A DNA stretch of 64,000 nucleotides from Achatina immaculata (GCA_009760885.1 CM019710.1:4015186-4079185); one strand, 5' to 3'; shown: positions 1 through 11,355, counted from the first letter of the stretch. The notes: a model not told the origin generated them from the sequence alone. Made by a program: numbers and translations.

Positions 1-670
1 CTTTCGGACATACAAAGTACAACTTTCCAACATATGAAGTACAACTTTCCTACACATGAGGTACAACTTTCCTATACATAAAGTACAACTTTCCGACATA
101 TAAAGTACAACTTTCCAACATATAAAGTACAACTTTCCTACATATAAAGTACAACTTTCTAACATATAAAGTACAACTTTCCTACATATAAAGTACAACT
201 TTCCTACATATAAAGTACAACTTTCCTAAAGTACAACTTTCCGACATATAAAGTACAACTTTCCGACATATAAAGTACAACTTTCCGACATATAAAGTAC
301 AACTTTCCTACACATAAAGTGTAACTTTCCGACACATAAAGTACAACTTTCCTACACATAAAGTACAACTTTCCTACACATAAAATACAATTTTCCTAAA
401 CATAAAGTATAACTTTTCTACACATAAAGTGCAACTTTCTGGCACATAAAGTATAACTTTCCGGCACATAAAGCACAACTTTCCTACGTATAAAGCACAA
501 CTTTACGACACATAAAATACACTTTCCTGCACATAAAGTACAACTTTCCTACCCATAAAATACACCTTTCAGACACATAAAGTACAACTTTCCGATACAT
601 AAAGTTCGGCTTTCCGATATATAAAGTACAACTTTCCTGCACCCAAAGTATAACTTTCATAAAGTACAGT
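1..670. repeat. 22-bp minisatellite, runs off the left edge
   Basis: About 29 imperfect copies of a 22-bp unit with core AAAGTACAACTTTCC. The variable positions are in the ACATATA part. One unit near 225 is shortened, and units diverge and decay after about 400. The short frames across it are repeat translations with no recognisable protein. Confidence 0.93.
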
Positions 671-908
671 TGCAGCACCTGAGGAAACAATAAAGCTTCC
701 CACGGAAATTGAACTTTGCAGAGCGCAGGGGTTTCCTAATCGACAGTGACTTGAACTCAAAGTGCAGAAAACTATGGATTAGTAACCTACAAGAAAGCAC
801 TCTCCGAATACAAAACGGGGACTCTCCACGCCCGTGTTGAGGAGACAGACGGACGGAGGTGTATGGTTTAGTTTTAGAAAAAAATAAAGAAAGAATGAGG
901 ATACTGGG

Positions 909-1030
909 CGAGTTGGAACGTTATGAGTTATGAGTTGGAACGTTATGAGTTATGAGTTGGAACGTTATGAGTTATGAGTTGGAACGTTATGAGTTATGAG
1001 TTGGAACGTTATGAGTTATGAGTTGGAACG
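909..1030. repeat. 22-bp minisatellite, about 5.5 copies
   Basis: Near-perfect tandem copies built from GAGTTGGAACG followed by TTATGAGTTAT. The unit is unrelated to the first array although the length is the same. The last copy degrades at about 1030. Confidence 0.95.
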
Positions 1031-1171
1031 GTAGAAAGTAGAATGAGAACATATAAATGAATAACAAACAACAATCCACAATTTCAGCAAAAGTCTTTCT
1101 TCAAGGACTGCATAACAAAAATAGCATAGCAAATTTAAAAAAAAACCAAAATAGGTGATAATTAAACACTT

Positions 1172-1368
1172 AGAAAACCGTCTTGGAAGGGTACATAATG
1201 GGAAAAAGAAAGAGAGGAAGACCAAGGTGAAGATGGCTGCAAGACATCGTTGATGATCTGCAAATGGATGCATCAGGAGCAGGCCATCTTGCTCACAACC
1301 GAGAGGCCTACAGGAGAGCTGTTGGGGAGGCAAAGTTCCGCAGCGGACATGCAAATAAATGAATGAAA
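1172..1368 (+). mobile_element. LINE family C, C-terminal fragment
   Basis: Translation gives LEKTVLEGYIMGKRKRGRPR, a TGA at 1228-1230 (an arginine codon in sister copies), then the family ending GHLAHNREAY and EAKFRSGHANK. This is the extreme C-terminus of a BovB/RTE-like RT polyprotein, followed by a short AATG tail. It is 5'-truncated and dead. Confidence 0.85.
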
Positions 1369-1371
1369 AGT

Positions 1372-1460
1372 GAATGATTTGTTAAGTGTCCATGTTTCGC
1401 ATCCTTATGTTGCCACTGGGAATATGTAAGCTCTTAGTAAACATAGATTTGTTTCGTTGT
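1372..1460 (-). mobile_element. LINE family K, short fragment
   Basis: About 85 bases match the K element at 37910-37990 (shared start TTGTTAAGTGTCCATG). On the minus strand it encodes part of the YIFPVAAYGCETWTLNK region found after the RT core. It directly abuts the preceding C fragment. Confidence 0.75.
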
Positions 1461-1702
1461 TCGTACTTTAGCTGGCTAAATTAATTTAATTTAATTTAGC
1501 CCCCCTCCCCCTCCTCTAGAAGACTTTGAAAACAATCCATGAAGTGGTGGAGCTTATGATGTAGTTCTGCACTAAGTATGGTAGTTCTTGTAAGAAAAAC
1601 TGGCATAAAATTCTGGGGAAAGCAGTTATTGTTACCTTATAGGGGCTATATAACTTCCGGATAAGGCATAGTCCGTTATTTGACACGCCTAAGTAACCGC
1701 CA

Positions 1703-2039
1703 TAAGAAATAACATCTTATTAGCAGAAATGCAGATGAAGCCACTGACAACAATTATTGAGGAAAGACGCTGGCGATGGCTGGGACATGTGCTCCGAATG
1801 ACTGACAACTCACTACCAAAAATAGCACTAAGATGGACACCACAGGGGAACAGAAGTAAGGGTAGACCAAAAGAGACATGGAGAAGAACAACAGAGAGGA
1901 TGTTGAGAAATAGAGGGCTCACCTGGGCAAGAGCAGAAAAAAAAGGCGAAGGACAGGCATTTATGGAAAAACCCTTGCGGAAGCCCCATGTGCCCTGGGC
2001 ACTTAAGGTTCAGAGAGAGAGAGAGAGAGAGAGAGAGGA
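1703..2039 (+). mobile_element. LINE family A, 5'-truncated copy
   Basis: The fragment encodes the family A C-terminus: WRWLGHVLRMTDNSLPKIAL, then GRPKETWRRTTERML. It is followed by the family tail TTAAGGTTCAGAGAGA and an extended (GA)n. AACCGCCA at 1695-1702 and 2040-2047 is a plausible 8-bp TSD. An extra A in the poly-A run near 1940 breaks the frame relative to sister copies. Confidence 0.88.
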
Positions 2040-2064
2040 AACCGCCAAAAAAAAAAAACCGCCA

Positions 2065-2394
2065 TCGAACTAATCATTGAACTGACGGTCAAAGCATTAA
2101 AGCGCGTACTCCGCTGGAATGGAAGAATCATCATCGACTATCAAGGCATCGGCGGTAGGGATCAAACCCACAGCCGTCAGTCTAAGAAGCCTCGTCGCTA
2201 TGGGTTCTTCCATTCCTATCTACTGCCCTACCTTCCTTGCAGTGTGTATGCTCGTATGTGTATGTATGTATGAATGTGTATGTGATCGAGCTTATACGCC
2301 CCTGATCGACCTTATAGTGGATATTAAAGATGTGACTAACACTACTATTTGTTACTGAACAGAATCTTGATTTATAAGCTTATACATTTCGATG
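2065..2394. other. no gene seen
   Basis: Apparently unique sequence with a short TGTA-rich stretch at about 2245-2285. The open frame here has no recognisable features. Confidence 0.6.
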
Positions 2395-2502
2395 TATAAT
2401 GGATGCATCAGCGGCAGGCCATCTTGCTCACAACCGAGAGGCCTACAGGAGTGCTGTTTGGGAGGCAAAGTTCCGCAAGGGACATGCAAATGAATGAATG
2501 AC
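2395..2502 (+). mobile_element. LINE family C, terminal 100 bp
   Basis: The last about 33 codons of family C (AAGHLAHNREAYRSAV to FRKGHANE), stop, and a short AATG tail. Severely 5'-truncated. Confidence 0.85.
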
Positions 2503-2579
2503 ATCTCGACCGTTAGTTTATCCCCCTTTTTCCAGAACTTCACTTATCCAGACCTTACCCTTTCACAGCCTATACAAAT

Positions 2580-3240
2580 TGTTAACAAAAAAATACAAAC
2601 TTTATATTTACAGACACAAATCATAAGCGAGAAAGTTAAAAGCAGAGTACAGGTAGGGAATAAAATATACTTCGCCTTGCAACACCTGTTAAAATCCAAC
2701 GTCCTATCCCAAAACACCAAAACAACAATATTAAAAAAAAACAACTATAATAAGACCAGCCATCATGTATGGATCAGAAACGTGGAGTACAACAAAGAAA
2801 GATGAACAACAATTGAAGATCTTTGAGAACAAAATCCTAAGAAGAACCTTATCCATAAAGGATACCAGCAGTGGAGAATGGAGAGCTAGAAAGAACACAG
2901 AACTTAACAGATTATATAAATCACAGCGGATTATAAATGTTTTGAAACTGAACAGACTACGCTGGCTGGGCCATGTAGAAAGAATGGAAGAGAACAGACA
3001 AACGAAAATTATATAAGCACAAGAGATGAGGGAAGGAAGACCAAGGGGGTGGACCAAGACAGAGATGGAAAGACAACGTAGAAGAGAATATAAAATAAAT
3101 TGGTGTCACCAACTGGAGGGAGAAGATTAGGAATAGAGAGCAATGGAGGCGAATTTTATCTTCAGCCATGAACCTTAATGGCTCTGAAAGAAGAAGAAGA
3201 AGAAGAAGGAGAAGAAGAAGAAGAAGAAGAAGAAGAAAGG
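2580..3240 (+). mobile_element. LINE family F, C-terminal half
   Basis: Two overlapping frames reconstruct the region after the RT palm: TTILK, IMYGSETWSTTKKDEQQLKI, then LRWLGHVERMEENRQTKII and GRPRG, ending in RNREQWRRIL and AMNLNGSER. This is the typical post-RT region of RTE-type LINEs. Frameshifts occur near 2745 and 3016. The element ends in (GAA)n at 3187-3240, probably its 3' tail. A single copy of the sequence that is tandemly amplified in the sister copy at 4345-4840 lies at about 3028-3066. Confidence 0.82.
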
Positions 3241-3260
3241 AAGGAGGAAGAAGAGAAGAA

Positions 3261-3572
3261 GGACAAAAACAGAGATAAGAAAAGATTTTGCCATTGGTTG
3301 GAGAGAAAGCTTTACAGAGTAACAGCACAGAGGTAAGCTGGACAATTTTAATGTAAAATATGTTAGAGAAGAAACCTTGCATTGTTATTTCTTTAATAGG
3401 GTCGCTTCTTCTTCTTCTTCTTCACTACCACCTTTTGTAATTTATTGCAGTAAGGAAGTTCTGAAATATGTGTTGCAGGTAAGAAAGGAGTAGAAATTAG
3501 TACAGACAGAATGTTAGGTGTAGCTGAATTTCGATTTCAAACCATATAGTTCCAGCGTCCCATATTCCTAAA
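3261..3572. other. no gene seen; short CTT run
   Basis: Unassigned sequence with a (CTT)n run at about 3405-3423. No coding signal recognised. Confidence 0.55.
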
Positions 3573-3760
3573 TGTAGAGAAGACTATTTTGGGAAAAGAA
3601 AGAGAGGAAGACCAAGGCGAAGATGGCTGCAAGACATCGTTGATGATCTGCAAGTGGATGCATCAGCAGCAGGCCATCTTGCTCACAACTGTGAGGCCTA
3701 CAGGAGAGCTGTCATGGAGGAAAAGTTCCGCAAGGGACATGCAAAGGAACGAGCGAAGTG
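3573..3760 (+). mobile_element. LINE family C fragment
   Basis: Encodes the KRKRGRPRRRWLQDIVDDLQ-type ending through HLAHNCEAYRRAV. A short deletion relative to sister copies removes the LEGYIM segment near 3585. The 3' tail is degraded. Confidence 0.82.
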
Positions 3761-4204
3761 GTTCTGAACTGCTAGGTGGCTCCCGTAATCAAAGGCCACT
3801 AATCTGTGGTCCGTCCTCTAAGTGGCTGGCGAGTTTGGTCTACCTAAAGCTTCGAAGTTGGACTTTCGCAGTCAAATTCTTTTTTTCACGCCCACGATTA
3901 TTCTGAACGCAATTTACTTAATCTTTACCCTACCGAATAATCATGTACAAGCCACAAGCATTTTTATGTAGTCAAAAACAAAACAAAAAAGTTCAAGCAC
4001 GATATTTTATCGCGAAATGGCCCGAAATCTATTTTTAGCATTTACGGTAGTTTAAAATTGCGAACTTCCGACAAGGAAACAAAAAGCATCTAGCCTGGGT
4101 ATTTGTGTGTTTGAGAAAGCCATTTAGATGACTTGTAGAAGGTTAATATTTAAGAATTTTAAAGTGATAGAACAATCCATGAAATAAAGAACTTTACAAT
4201 ATTT
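3761..4204. other. no gene seen
   Basis: AT-rich sequence without a recognised transposon or coding signature. Confidence 0.55.
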
Positions 4205-4990
4205 CTTCTTCTTCTTCTTCTTCACCTTTCCGAGTCAAGATTCATTGCTGAAGATACATTTCGTCTCCATTGCTCTTTATTCCTAATCTTCTACCTCCAG
4301 TTGGTGACACCATGTTCCTTTATATCCTCTTCTATGTTGTCTTTCCATCTCTGTCTTGGTCTACCCCTTGGTCTTGTTTCCTTCATCTCTGTCTTGGTCT
4401 ACCCCTTGGTCTTGTTTCCTTCATCTCTGTCTTGGTCTACCCTTTGGTCTTGTTTCCTTCATCTTTGTCTTGGTTTACCCCTTGGTCTTGTTTCCTTCAT
4501 CCTTGTCTTGGTCTACCCCTTGGTCTTATTTCCTTCATCTCTGTCTTGATCTACTCCTTGGCCTTGTTTCCCTCATCTCTGTCTTGATCTACTCCTTGGC
4601 CTTGTTTCCTTCATCTTTGTCTTGGTCTACCCCTTGGCCTTGTTTCCTTCATCTTTGTCTTGGTCTACTCCTTGGCCTTGTTTCCCTCATCTTTGTCTTG
4701 ATCTACTCCTTGGCCTTGTTTCCCTCATCTTTGTCTTGGTCTACTCCTTGGCCTTGTTTCCCTCATCTTTGTCTTGGTCTACCTCTTGGTTTTGGTTCCC
4801 TAATCTTTGTCTTGGTCTACCCCTTGGTCTTGTTTCCGTTCATCTCTTGTATATATATATATATCATTTGCCTGTCCGTTTCCATTTTTTCTTTTGTTTT
4901 TTTTTAACATGACTCAGCCATGGTAATCTGTTCAGTTTCAAGACGTTTCTAATCCTCGCTTGCAACATATAGTTCCTGATTTTCAGAAGA
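4205..4990 (-). mobile_element. LINE family F, interrupted by its own 38-bp array
   Basis: Read on the minus strand, the right part encodes RNVLKLNRLPWLSHV, corresponding to INVLKLNRLRWLGHV in the plus-strand F copy. The left part encodes HGVTNW, KIRNREQW and SSAMNLDSE, followed by the GAA tail (seen as CTT at 4205-4222). Between the halves, where the sister has one GRPRG-encoding segment, lies the array at 4345-4840. This gives a single LINE copy enlarged internally. Confidence 0.8.
4345..4840. repeat. 38-bp minisatellite inside LINE F
   Basis: About 13 copies of a 38-bp unit beginning GTCTTGGTCTACCCCTTGG. The reverse complement encodes the GRPRGRPRQR-type motif of the LINE C-terminus. Because 38 is not a multiple of three, the reading frame rotates, so the long open frames across it are artefacts. 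Confidence 0.93.
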
Positions 4991-5220
4991 AAAAAACATA
5001 GAACAACATATAAAAACGTGTGGTAGTTAATTTAGAAAACAAACCGTCACGACCTGGCAGTCCATCTTCCTGTCTCCTGGTGTAAACACGAAACAACAAG
5101 ACAGGACCTGGTAGCCACAGATTTATTTAAAACTGTTGTTCTTGTAACACATTTCTTCAAGGTGACATGTATAAATCGATGTTGTTATGTCTTGATGAAA
5201 GTCAAATTTTGGGGAATGAA

Positions 5221-5410
5221 ATTTGCTGAGTGTTCGAAAATAAAAGGAGGAGGTGGCAATGGATTGGACACGTTTATGAGAATGACAGGCGAATCTTTGC
5301 CACGAACAGCTCTGATGTGGACTCCACCACCGAGCAAAAGACGCATGGGACGACTGAAAGAGACGTGGAGACTTACAACAGAGAGAATGCTGGTAAACAA
5401 ATGACTGACA
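5221..5410 (+). mobile_element. LINE family M, C-terminal fragment
   Basis: Two frames joined near 5275 give RRRWQWIGHV, RMTGESLPRTALMWTPP and RMGRLKETWRLTTERML. This is the W-x-GHV / R-x-PK-x-W-R signature seen at RTE-like C-termini, but diverged from family A. It decays after 5400. Confidence 0.72.
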
Positions 5411-5557
5411 AGAGAGACATCCAAGAAATTAGTGAAGGAGTGACAAAAGTAGAAATCTCTCACTACCAGAACCATTTGAGTATTCAAGAGGCAGAAGACA
5501 TGTTTACAACATAATGACCCTGATCTGTAGATGTAACCATTTTATCAAGGAATATCT

Positions 5558-6187
5558 CATTCAGTCTATCATTTTCCCTTGCGGAACTTTGCCTCCCTAA
5601 CAGCTTTCCTTTAGGCTTCTCGGTTTGAAAGCAAAGTGCCAAGTTGTTGATACATCCACTTGCAGATCATCAACGATGTGTTACAGCCATCTTCGCCTTG
5701 GTCTTCTTCTTCTTCTTTTTCCCATTATGTACACTTCCAAGACGGTCTTCTCTAAATTATCATGACGTTTAATGTGTCGAAAATATTTAAGTTTTCTCTG
5801 TTTAATTCTCTTTACTAGCCAACCTTCTTCAATATTAAGTTCTTGTAGTATGGATATATTTGTTCTTTTTTTTTAACCCATGATATTTGAAGAACTCTGT
5901 AGCATTTACATTCACAGGCATTTATGTGTTTCTCAGCTGTTTTGTAAAGTGTCCAGGTCTCACAGGCATACGTTGCGGTGGGAAAGATGCATGCCCTTAA
6001 AAATCTTATTTTTGTAGTTCTGTGTGTTCCTCTCCACGGATTCTTTAGTTGTTTTATGTTTTTGAAGAGTGATAGGTGCCTTCCTTTTAATTTCCTTCAC
6101 TGTATCTCCATTATTAGTTAGGAATGATCCAAGATATTCAAAACTCTCCACCTTTTCATTTTCCTCATTTATGTATAATTCATCTGA
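5558..6187 (-). mobile_element. LINE family C insertion with 11-bp TSD
   Basis: A minus-strand C copy from FEYLGSFLTNNGDT through the ACIFPIATYACETWTL-like region to the C-terminus, with many frameshifts. It is bounded by an exact AAGGAATATCT at 5547-5557 and 6188-6198, which fixes both ends and shows 5' truncation at insertion. The 3' tail is degraded. Confidence 0.88.
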
Positions 6188-6239
6188 AAGGAATATCTAG
6201 AGTGCTTACAATTTTTCCAACGATTCCACGATGTAAAAG

Positions 6240-6345
6240 GTTCTAAAAACTTCAATCAGTAGCGACAGTAACACAATATATGACTATAACAACACAGCAT
6301 ATGATTATAACAACACACTATATTACTGTACCAACATTATTTACG
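6240..6345. repeat. 21-bp satellite, left segment
   Basis: Copies of ATGACTATAACAACACAATAT-type units, the same satellite as 10145-11350. The array is interrupted by a LINE B element. Confidence 0.8.
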
Positions 6346-6354
6346 ACTATCTTA

Positions 6355-7075
6355 CATCTTACATCCTTCCCGTGCCGTTAAACATCACATAGGGCCCGCA
6401 TGGTATTTCGCCAAGATCTCCTGTCTTCGGCGAGTTTTTCAATCTCATCAAGGGACGTTATGCTCACTAAACTGGCCTCTCTTAACTCTCTTTAGAGTTT
6501 CACGTGGTCGATCTCTTTTCCTTCGGCCTGTTGTGTTCCATTTGATAGCTTGTTTGGGGATTCTCTGACTGTTTCTTCTCATCACATGACCAGCATATGT
6601 CCATCTTCTTTTTCTGATCAACCATGAGACAGGTTGTTGTTTGCTCTTATGTCTGATCTCTACGTGTTCTTGAATTTATTCCACTTTATACCGATTATTT
6701 TCCTTCGGCATTAGTTTTCGAAAGAGTCTAATTTCTTGTCTATTTTATTAGTTATTTTCCAGCTCTCCCATGCATAAATGAGGGTGTATATTACATTTAA
6801 ATTGAATAATCTTAACTTGTTTTTTGTGCTTATAACTTTTGAATGTCATGTGTTCTGAAGATTCTTGAAGGTCAGTGCTGCTTTGGCAATTCGAATTCTA
6901 ACTTCTTTTCTGGTGTCACCATTGTGGTCTATATAGCTGCCAAGATATGCAGAATGGTTTACTTCTTCAACAGCTGTTCCTTCTACGTATATTTGTCCTT
7001 CGTCGTTAATGAGAACCTTCATTATTTTTGTTTTATCCTTGTTAATTTCAAGTTCTGTTTTACTAGCCATTGAAG
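6355..7075 (-). pseudogene. C-terminal region of LINE B (broken)
   Basis: Minus-strand frames give LEINKDKTKIMKV, NHSAYLGSYIDHNGDTRKEV and AKAALTFKNLQNT, then, after breaks, KLDSF, VSWLI, WTYAGHVMRR and GRKRDRPRET, ending in LRALCDV-like codons. This matches the other B copies at 17 kb, 25 kb, 41 kb and 56 kb. Several stops and indels are present. Confidence 0.8.
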
Positions 7076-7300
7076 ACAGGGTATCTGTTTATACTTCCAT
7101 TGATTTCATATTGTCGCTGATAAAAGTTATGTCATCTGTAAAATCAACATCTTCCAGTTGGGTCTCACGTACCCCATCATTGCCCGTTTTACCTGTGCAG
7201 CATTTTTTCATTATGAAGTCTACGGCGATTCCAAAAAAAGCAATGGAGATAATATACATCCTTGTTTCACACCTGTTTCAATCTGGAACCATTCACTCAT

Positions 7301-7913
7301 TCATTCGTCTGTGCTGACTGCGCAAACATATCCAATGTAGAGGTCACTAATGATGCTGACAATCTTATATGGTATTCCATATATTCTTAAAATCCTCCAT
7401 AATGAATCTCTGTGTATGCTATCAAATGCCTTCTTAAAATCTATGAAATTCAGTATTAATGGTTTCTGCTTTTCAATATGTTCTTCAAGTATTATTCTTA
7501 GAGTAAAGATCTGGTCGAGACAGCTTCTCCCTTTTTGAAATCCTGCTTGCTCTTCTCTCATTGCAGCATCCACTATATCATGAATTCTATTCAGAATAAC
7601 TTTGCAAAATACTTTTGACACAATTGGTAGTAAGGTTACTCCTCTCCAGTTGTTGCAATCGCTAAGGTTGTCTTTTTTTCTCAGTATTTTAACAATGATT
7701 CCTTTTTTTCCATTTAGAAGGGACTTTTTTTCCCTTCCAAACACTGAACATTCTCTGTAGTTGTTTCATGTTGTCTATATTAATAGCTTTTAACACTTTG
7801 GCTGTTATTTCATCTTCACCTGCAGCTTTGTTGTTAGCCATTAGATTCACTGCTGTTTCAATTTCATGCAATGTAATTTCATATAAGTTGTGGGAGTGAT
7901 AAACCAGTTCCAA
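7301..7913 (-). pseudogene. Reverse transcriptase core of LINE B (frameshifted)
   Basis: Minus-strand frames 7913-7689 and 7744-7301 encode the RT fingers and palm. They show NLMANNKAAGEDEITAKVLK, then NNWRGVTLLPIVSKVFCKVI, REEQAGFQKGRSCLDQIFTL and FIDFKKAFDSIHRD with the first catalytic Asp in FIDF. A frameshift in the poly-T/C run near 7690-7740 separates the frames. The GVRQGC and FADD segments expected next are not intact between 7301 and 7075, so the enzyme could not function. In the family it would copy element RNA into the genome by target-primed reverse transcription. Confidence 0.85.
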
Positions 7914-8244
7914 GATCAGTTATTTTGGATGTGGTCGATTAAGTATTTCTTGGAAGTGCTCGGCCGATCTTTACTTTTGGTCTTTACTTGATGTTAATAG
8001 GTTGCCTGTTTTGCTACAGACTGGTCTTTCTCTGGAGGTAATAGCACCTGTTAGCTTCTTCTGTATGTTATATAGAGCTTTGCTGTCTCCTGTTTCTGCT
8101 GCATTTTTCTGCTTCTTTTTTTTTGCATTATTGTCCATTTATTCTCTTTTGTCTCTTCTAGCAGAACTTTTTACTTTATTGTCTAGTTCTTTGTATGTTG
8201 CTTTTACCAAATCTCTTTCAAGATCTGTTTTTACATTCAACATG

Positions 8245-9545
8245 CGCTGTTGGCGAGATTTTTCAGCTGCCGTGCGTGGAGCAGTGCTCTTCCCGGCCAA
8301 TGAAGAAAGGTACAAATAAGGTTGCCGTGCAGCATCACTGCGGAAAAGGTGGTAGAAAGGATAAAGCGAAGCAAACAGTCAAATCATGGCACCTCTGGTC
8401 TGGAGGTCGGCCACGTCCTGAGTGCAGTCATGTCGGGTGAAATGCATGAACCGGCTTGTCTCACTGCTGGCGAGACTCTTCATATACCGTGCGTGGAGTG
8501 AAGCTCCTCCCGGTTAAGGAAGTAAATGCGGAAAAGAAATAAAGGTTGCTGTGCGGAGCCGATGGGAAAAGGTGGTGGAAAGTGAAGTTTAACCGGTATG
8601 TCCAGTAGTATCGCTACGAGAGCTATACCACGGCACCTCTGTTCTAGAGGCCGCCCACGTCCGAAATACACCTACACTGGTGAAATATGCCTAAACCGGC
8701 ACACACCAGGGGTGGAACTTGATGGCTAGACATGTCATGCCACCTCCGCTCTAGAGGTCGGTAACGCCTGATAAACACCCATACTGGTGAATTTTGCCTA
8801 AACTGGCTCATACCAGGGGTGAATCTTGAAGGCTATGCATGTCACAGTACCTCTGCTCTAGAGGTCGGTCCCGTCCCAAACACGCCCATACTGGGATAAT
8901 GCCTAAACCGGCTCAACCCAGGGGTAGAAGTCACTAGTGGCGAGGATTCGTCCTCCTGGACAAAAGCTCCATCCTGGTCACAACTAGGAAGGGTAGCGGC
9001 CACGACCGCAAAATGCTGAAGTCGGAGACACTGGACCAGGGAAGTCTAGATAGGCAACCACCTCTCACCCGGCGGGGATGTTTGCGTATCCTAGTCACGC
9101 TGAGGTTTTCCGGTGAGAAAGTCCAACCCTGGACTGGATGGGCAACCACCTCTCACCCGGCGGTGATACACGGGTATCTCAAAACACGTCGAGGTTTTCC
9201 GGTGAGAAAGTCCAACTCTGGCCTGAGTGGGCTACCGCCTCTCACCCAGCGGGGATGCACTGATATCCTAAACACGTCGAGGTCTTCCGGTGAGAAAGTC
9301 CAACCCTAGACTAAACTGGTGCAATGAAAACCACGGTGTCACGCAATCCCGCTTCCGAGACCCACCAAGAATACAGGCTAAAGCACTGTGACACTCTGAA
9401 TCTCCTGTGGTCCTTTCGTGGATCTCGTGTGGTCTATTTTGGACCACACAGGGGACCACGGGACCTAACGAGGACCACAGGCATGAATTCAGTAGGTTCA
9501 CAGTGCGGTTTTTGGTGGTAGAAGTGAACGAAGAAGAAGAAGAAG
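8245..9545 (+). mobile_element. 1.3-kb insertion of unknown class with internal tandem monomers
   Basis: It is bounded by exact ACATTCAACATG at 8233-8244 and 9546-9557, and removing it restores an open linker in the host LINE B. The right end is (GAA)n, suggesting a retroposed 3' tail on the plus strand. Inside are about four ~110-bp monomers marked by CTCTAGAGGTCGG (about 8400-8935) and three ~89-bp monomers marked by CCGGTGAGAAAGTCCAAC (about 9050-9305). The end (9400-9490) has GTGGTC/GACCAC inverted motifs. No RT, transposase or other protein is recognised. It could be a non-autonomous LINE derivative carrying 5'-UTR-like monomers. Confidence 0.8.
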
Positions 9546-10144
9546 ACATTCAACATGGCTAATTTGGCTGCCCGTCTTTCATGTATGAATTTCCATATGT
9601 TATTTGATATCCATGCTTTTCTATTGTTTGCAGTCCAGCACTTGTTTTAACTGCGTAAATATAGCTGTGCTGTAAGAATGCCTTAATTCATCTATATCTG
9701 TCTCCTCTACCTCACTGAATGTAGTGAACTGTTTGATAAGTTCCAGATTAAAATTACTTTTAGTATTTTCATCCTATAGACTTTGACTGCCTATTATTCT
9801 GAGTATTGCTTTCTTATGTTGATTTATCAGTTTTAGTCATATTTCCCCTATACACAGATTGAGATCGATCACTGTTGACATCTGGGCCCCTATATGCTTT
9901 TAAATCTTTCAGAGATGTTCTGAATTGCTTTCTAATACAAAAACGATCCATCTGATTTCTGATTCTATTATCTGGAGATATCCATGTTGTTTCTCTCTGT
10001 GTGGAAATACTGTTCCTCCAATGAGGAACAATGCCCTCTGTTAGACATAATTCAATTAATCTTTCTCCGTTCTGATTTATCGTTTCAATCCCTTCTTTCC
10101 CCATAACTTGTTCGATGTCAGTGTTATTTTTTCCTACCTTCACA

Positions 10145-11355
10145 TATGACTATAACAACGCAATATATGACTATAACAACGCAATACATGACTATAACAA
10201 CTTAATATATGACTACAACAACTCAATATATGACTATAACAATACAATATATGACTATAACAACACAATATAATGCCTACAGCAGCATTATGTATAACAA
10301 CAGTACAGATATGACAATGGCCTCGCGTTATCTGATAATGATCGCGCAATTCATGACAACAATGGCACACTAAGTGACAACAATAACAAAACGGACAATA
10401 ACAGTAGCATAGTAGATCAAGGAAAAAAATAGAACAACAATAACACATTAGATAACAACAATAATACAGCAGATAACAATAACGCAGCTGATAGCGAAAA
10501 AAAGACGATGTATAAATAGATAACAATAGCACAGTAGATAACTATAACAACACAATGTATAACAACAACAAAACATTAGATAACAAAAACAATGAACTAT
10601 ATAGCAGCGCTACCACAAAACCCATATATGGCAATGGAAGCATGATATTTAACAACAGGGGCACAATAGACAATTAAAGTAACTCACGATATCACAATGA
10701 ACACACAGTATAAACTATGACGGCACGATATGTAACTAGAACAGCACAATATTCTGGTATGATAATTTAAGCAAAATATGTATGTCTATAAACTATCCAT
10801 ATTCGACAATGACAGCACAATATATGACTGTAACATAGCAATATATAGCTACAGCAGAACAACATATGACTATGGCAGCGTAATATAAGGCTACAACAGC
10901 ACACTATATGACTACAACAGCACAATCTATGAGTATAACAGCATAATATTTGACAACGCCAGTACAGTTTATGGCCATGGCAGCACATTATATGACTATA
11001 ACAGCACAATATACGAGTATAACAACACAATCTATGAGTATAACAACACAATATATGACTAAAACAGCACAATACATGGCAAAGCAATACATTTTATGGC
11101 AGTGGCAGCACAATGTCTGACTATAACAACAAAAATATGACTATAACAAAACAATATATGACTATAACAGCACAATATATGACAACAGTAGCACAAAATA
11201 TGACTATGGCAGCACTATATATGACTATGGAAACATAATATTTGACTATACCATCACAGTATATGACAATGGCAGCACAATACATGACACTGATAGCATA
11301 ATACAAGACACTGATAGCACAATACATGACACTGATATCGCAGTATATGACAATG
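10145..11355. repeat. 21-bp satellite, right segment, highly diverged
   Basis: About 57 units of the ATGACTATAACAGCACAATAT type, with substitutions in nearly every copy. Minus-strand frames read as Cys/Tyr/His/Ile-rich 7-residue repeats (CCYSHIL), an artefact of 21 being divisible by three. High divergence suggests an old array. Confidence 0.9.

Larger units (their letters stand above)
6346..10144 (-). mobile_element. LINE family B, long decayed copy with a nested insertion
   Basis: Minus-strand order is endonuclease, linker, RT, C-terminus, then 3' end near 6350 with TTACATCTTA-type units. The endonuclease part (10143-9814) has NGERLIELC, TTWISPDNRIRNQMD and SDRS in place of the usual SDH. 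The linker reads KAWISNNIWKFIHERRAAK, then LNVKTDLERDLVKATYKEL after removing the 8245-9545 insert. RT and C-terminal parts are annotated separately. The 5' end is truncated inside the endonuclease. It sits within a 21-bp satellite. Confidence 0.85.

Noticed and set aside
1..670. CRISPR-like array of regular short repeats
   Set aside because: There are no unique spacers; units are contiguous and diverged, as in eukaryotic minisatellites, and no cas genes are present.
6346..10144. Clear TSD for the whole LINE B element
   Set aside because: Flanks are a 21-bp satellite, so short matches such as GACTAT are expected anyway and prove nothing.
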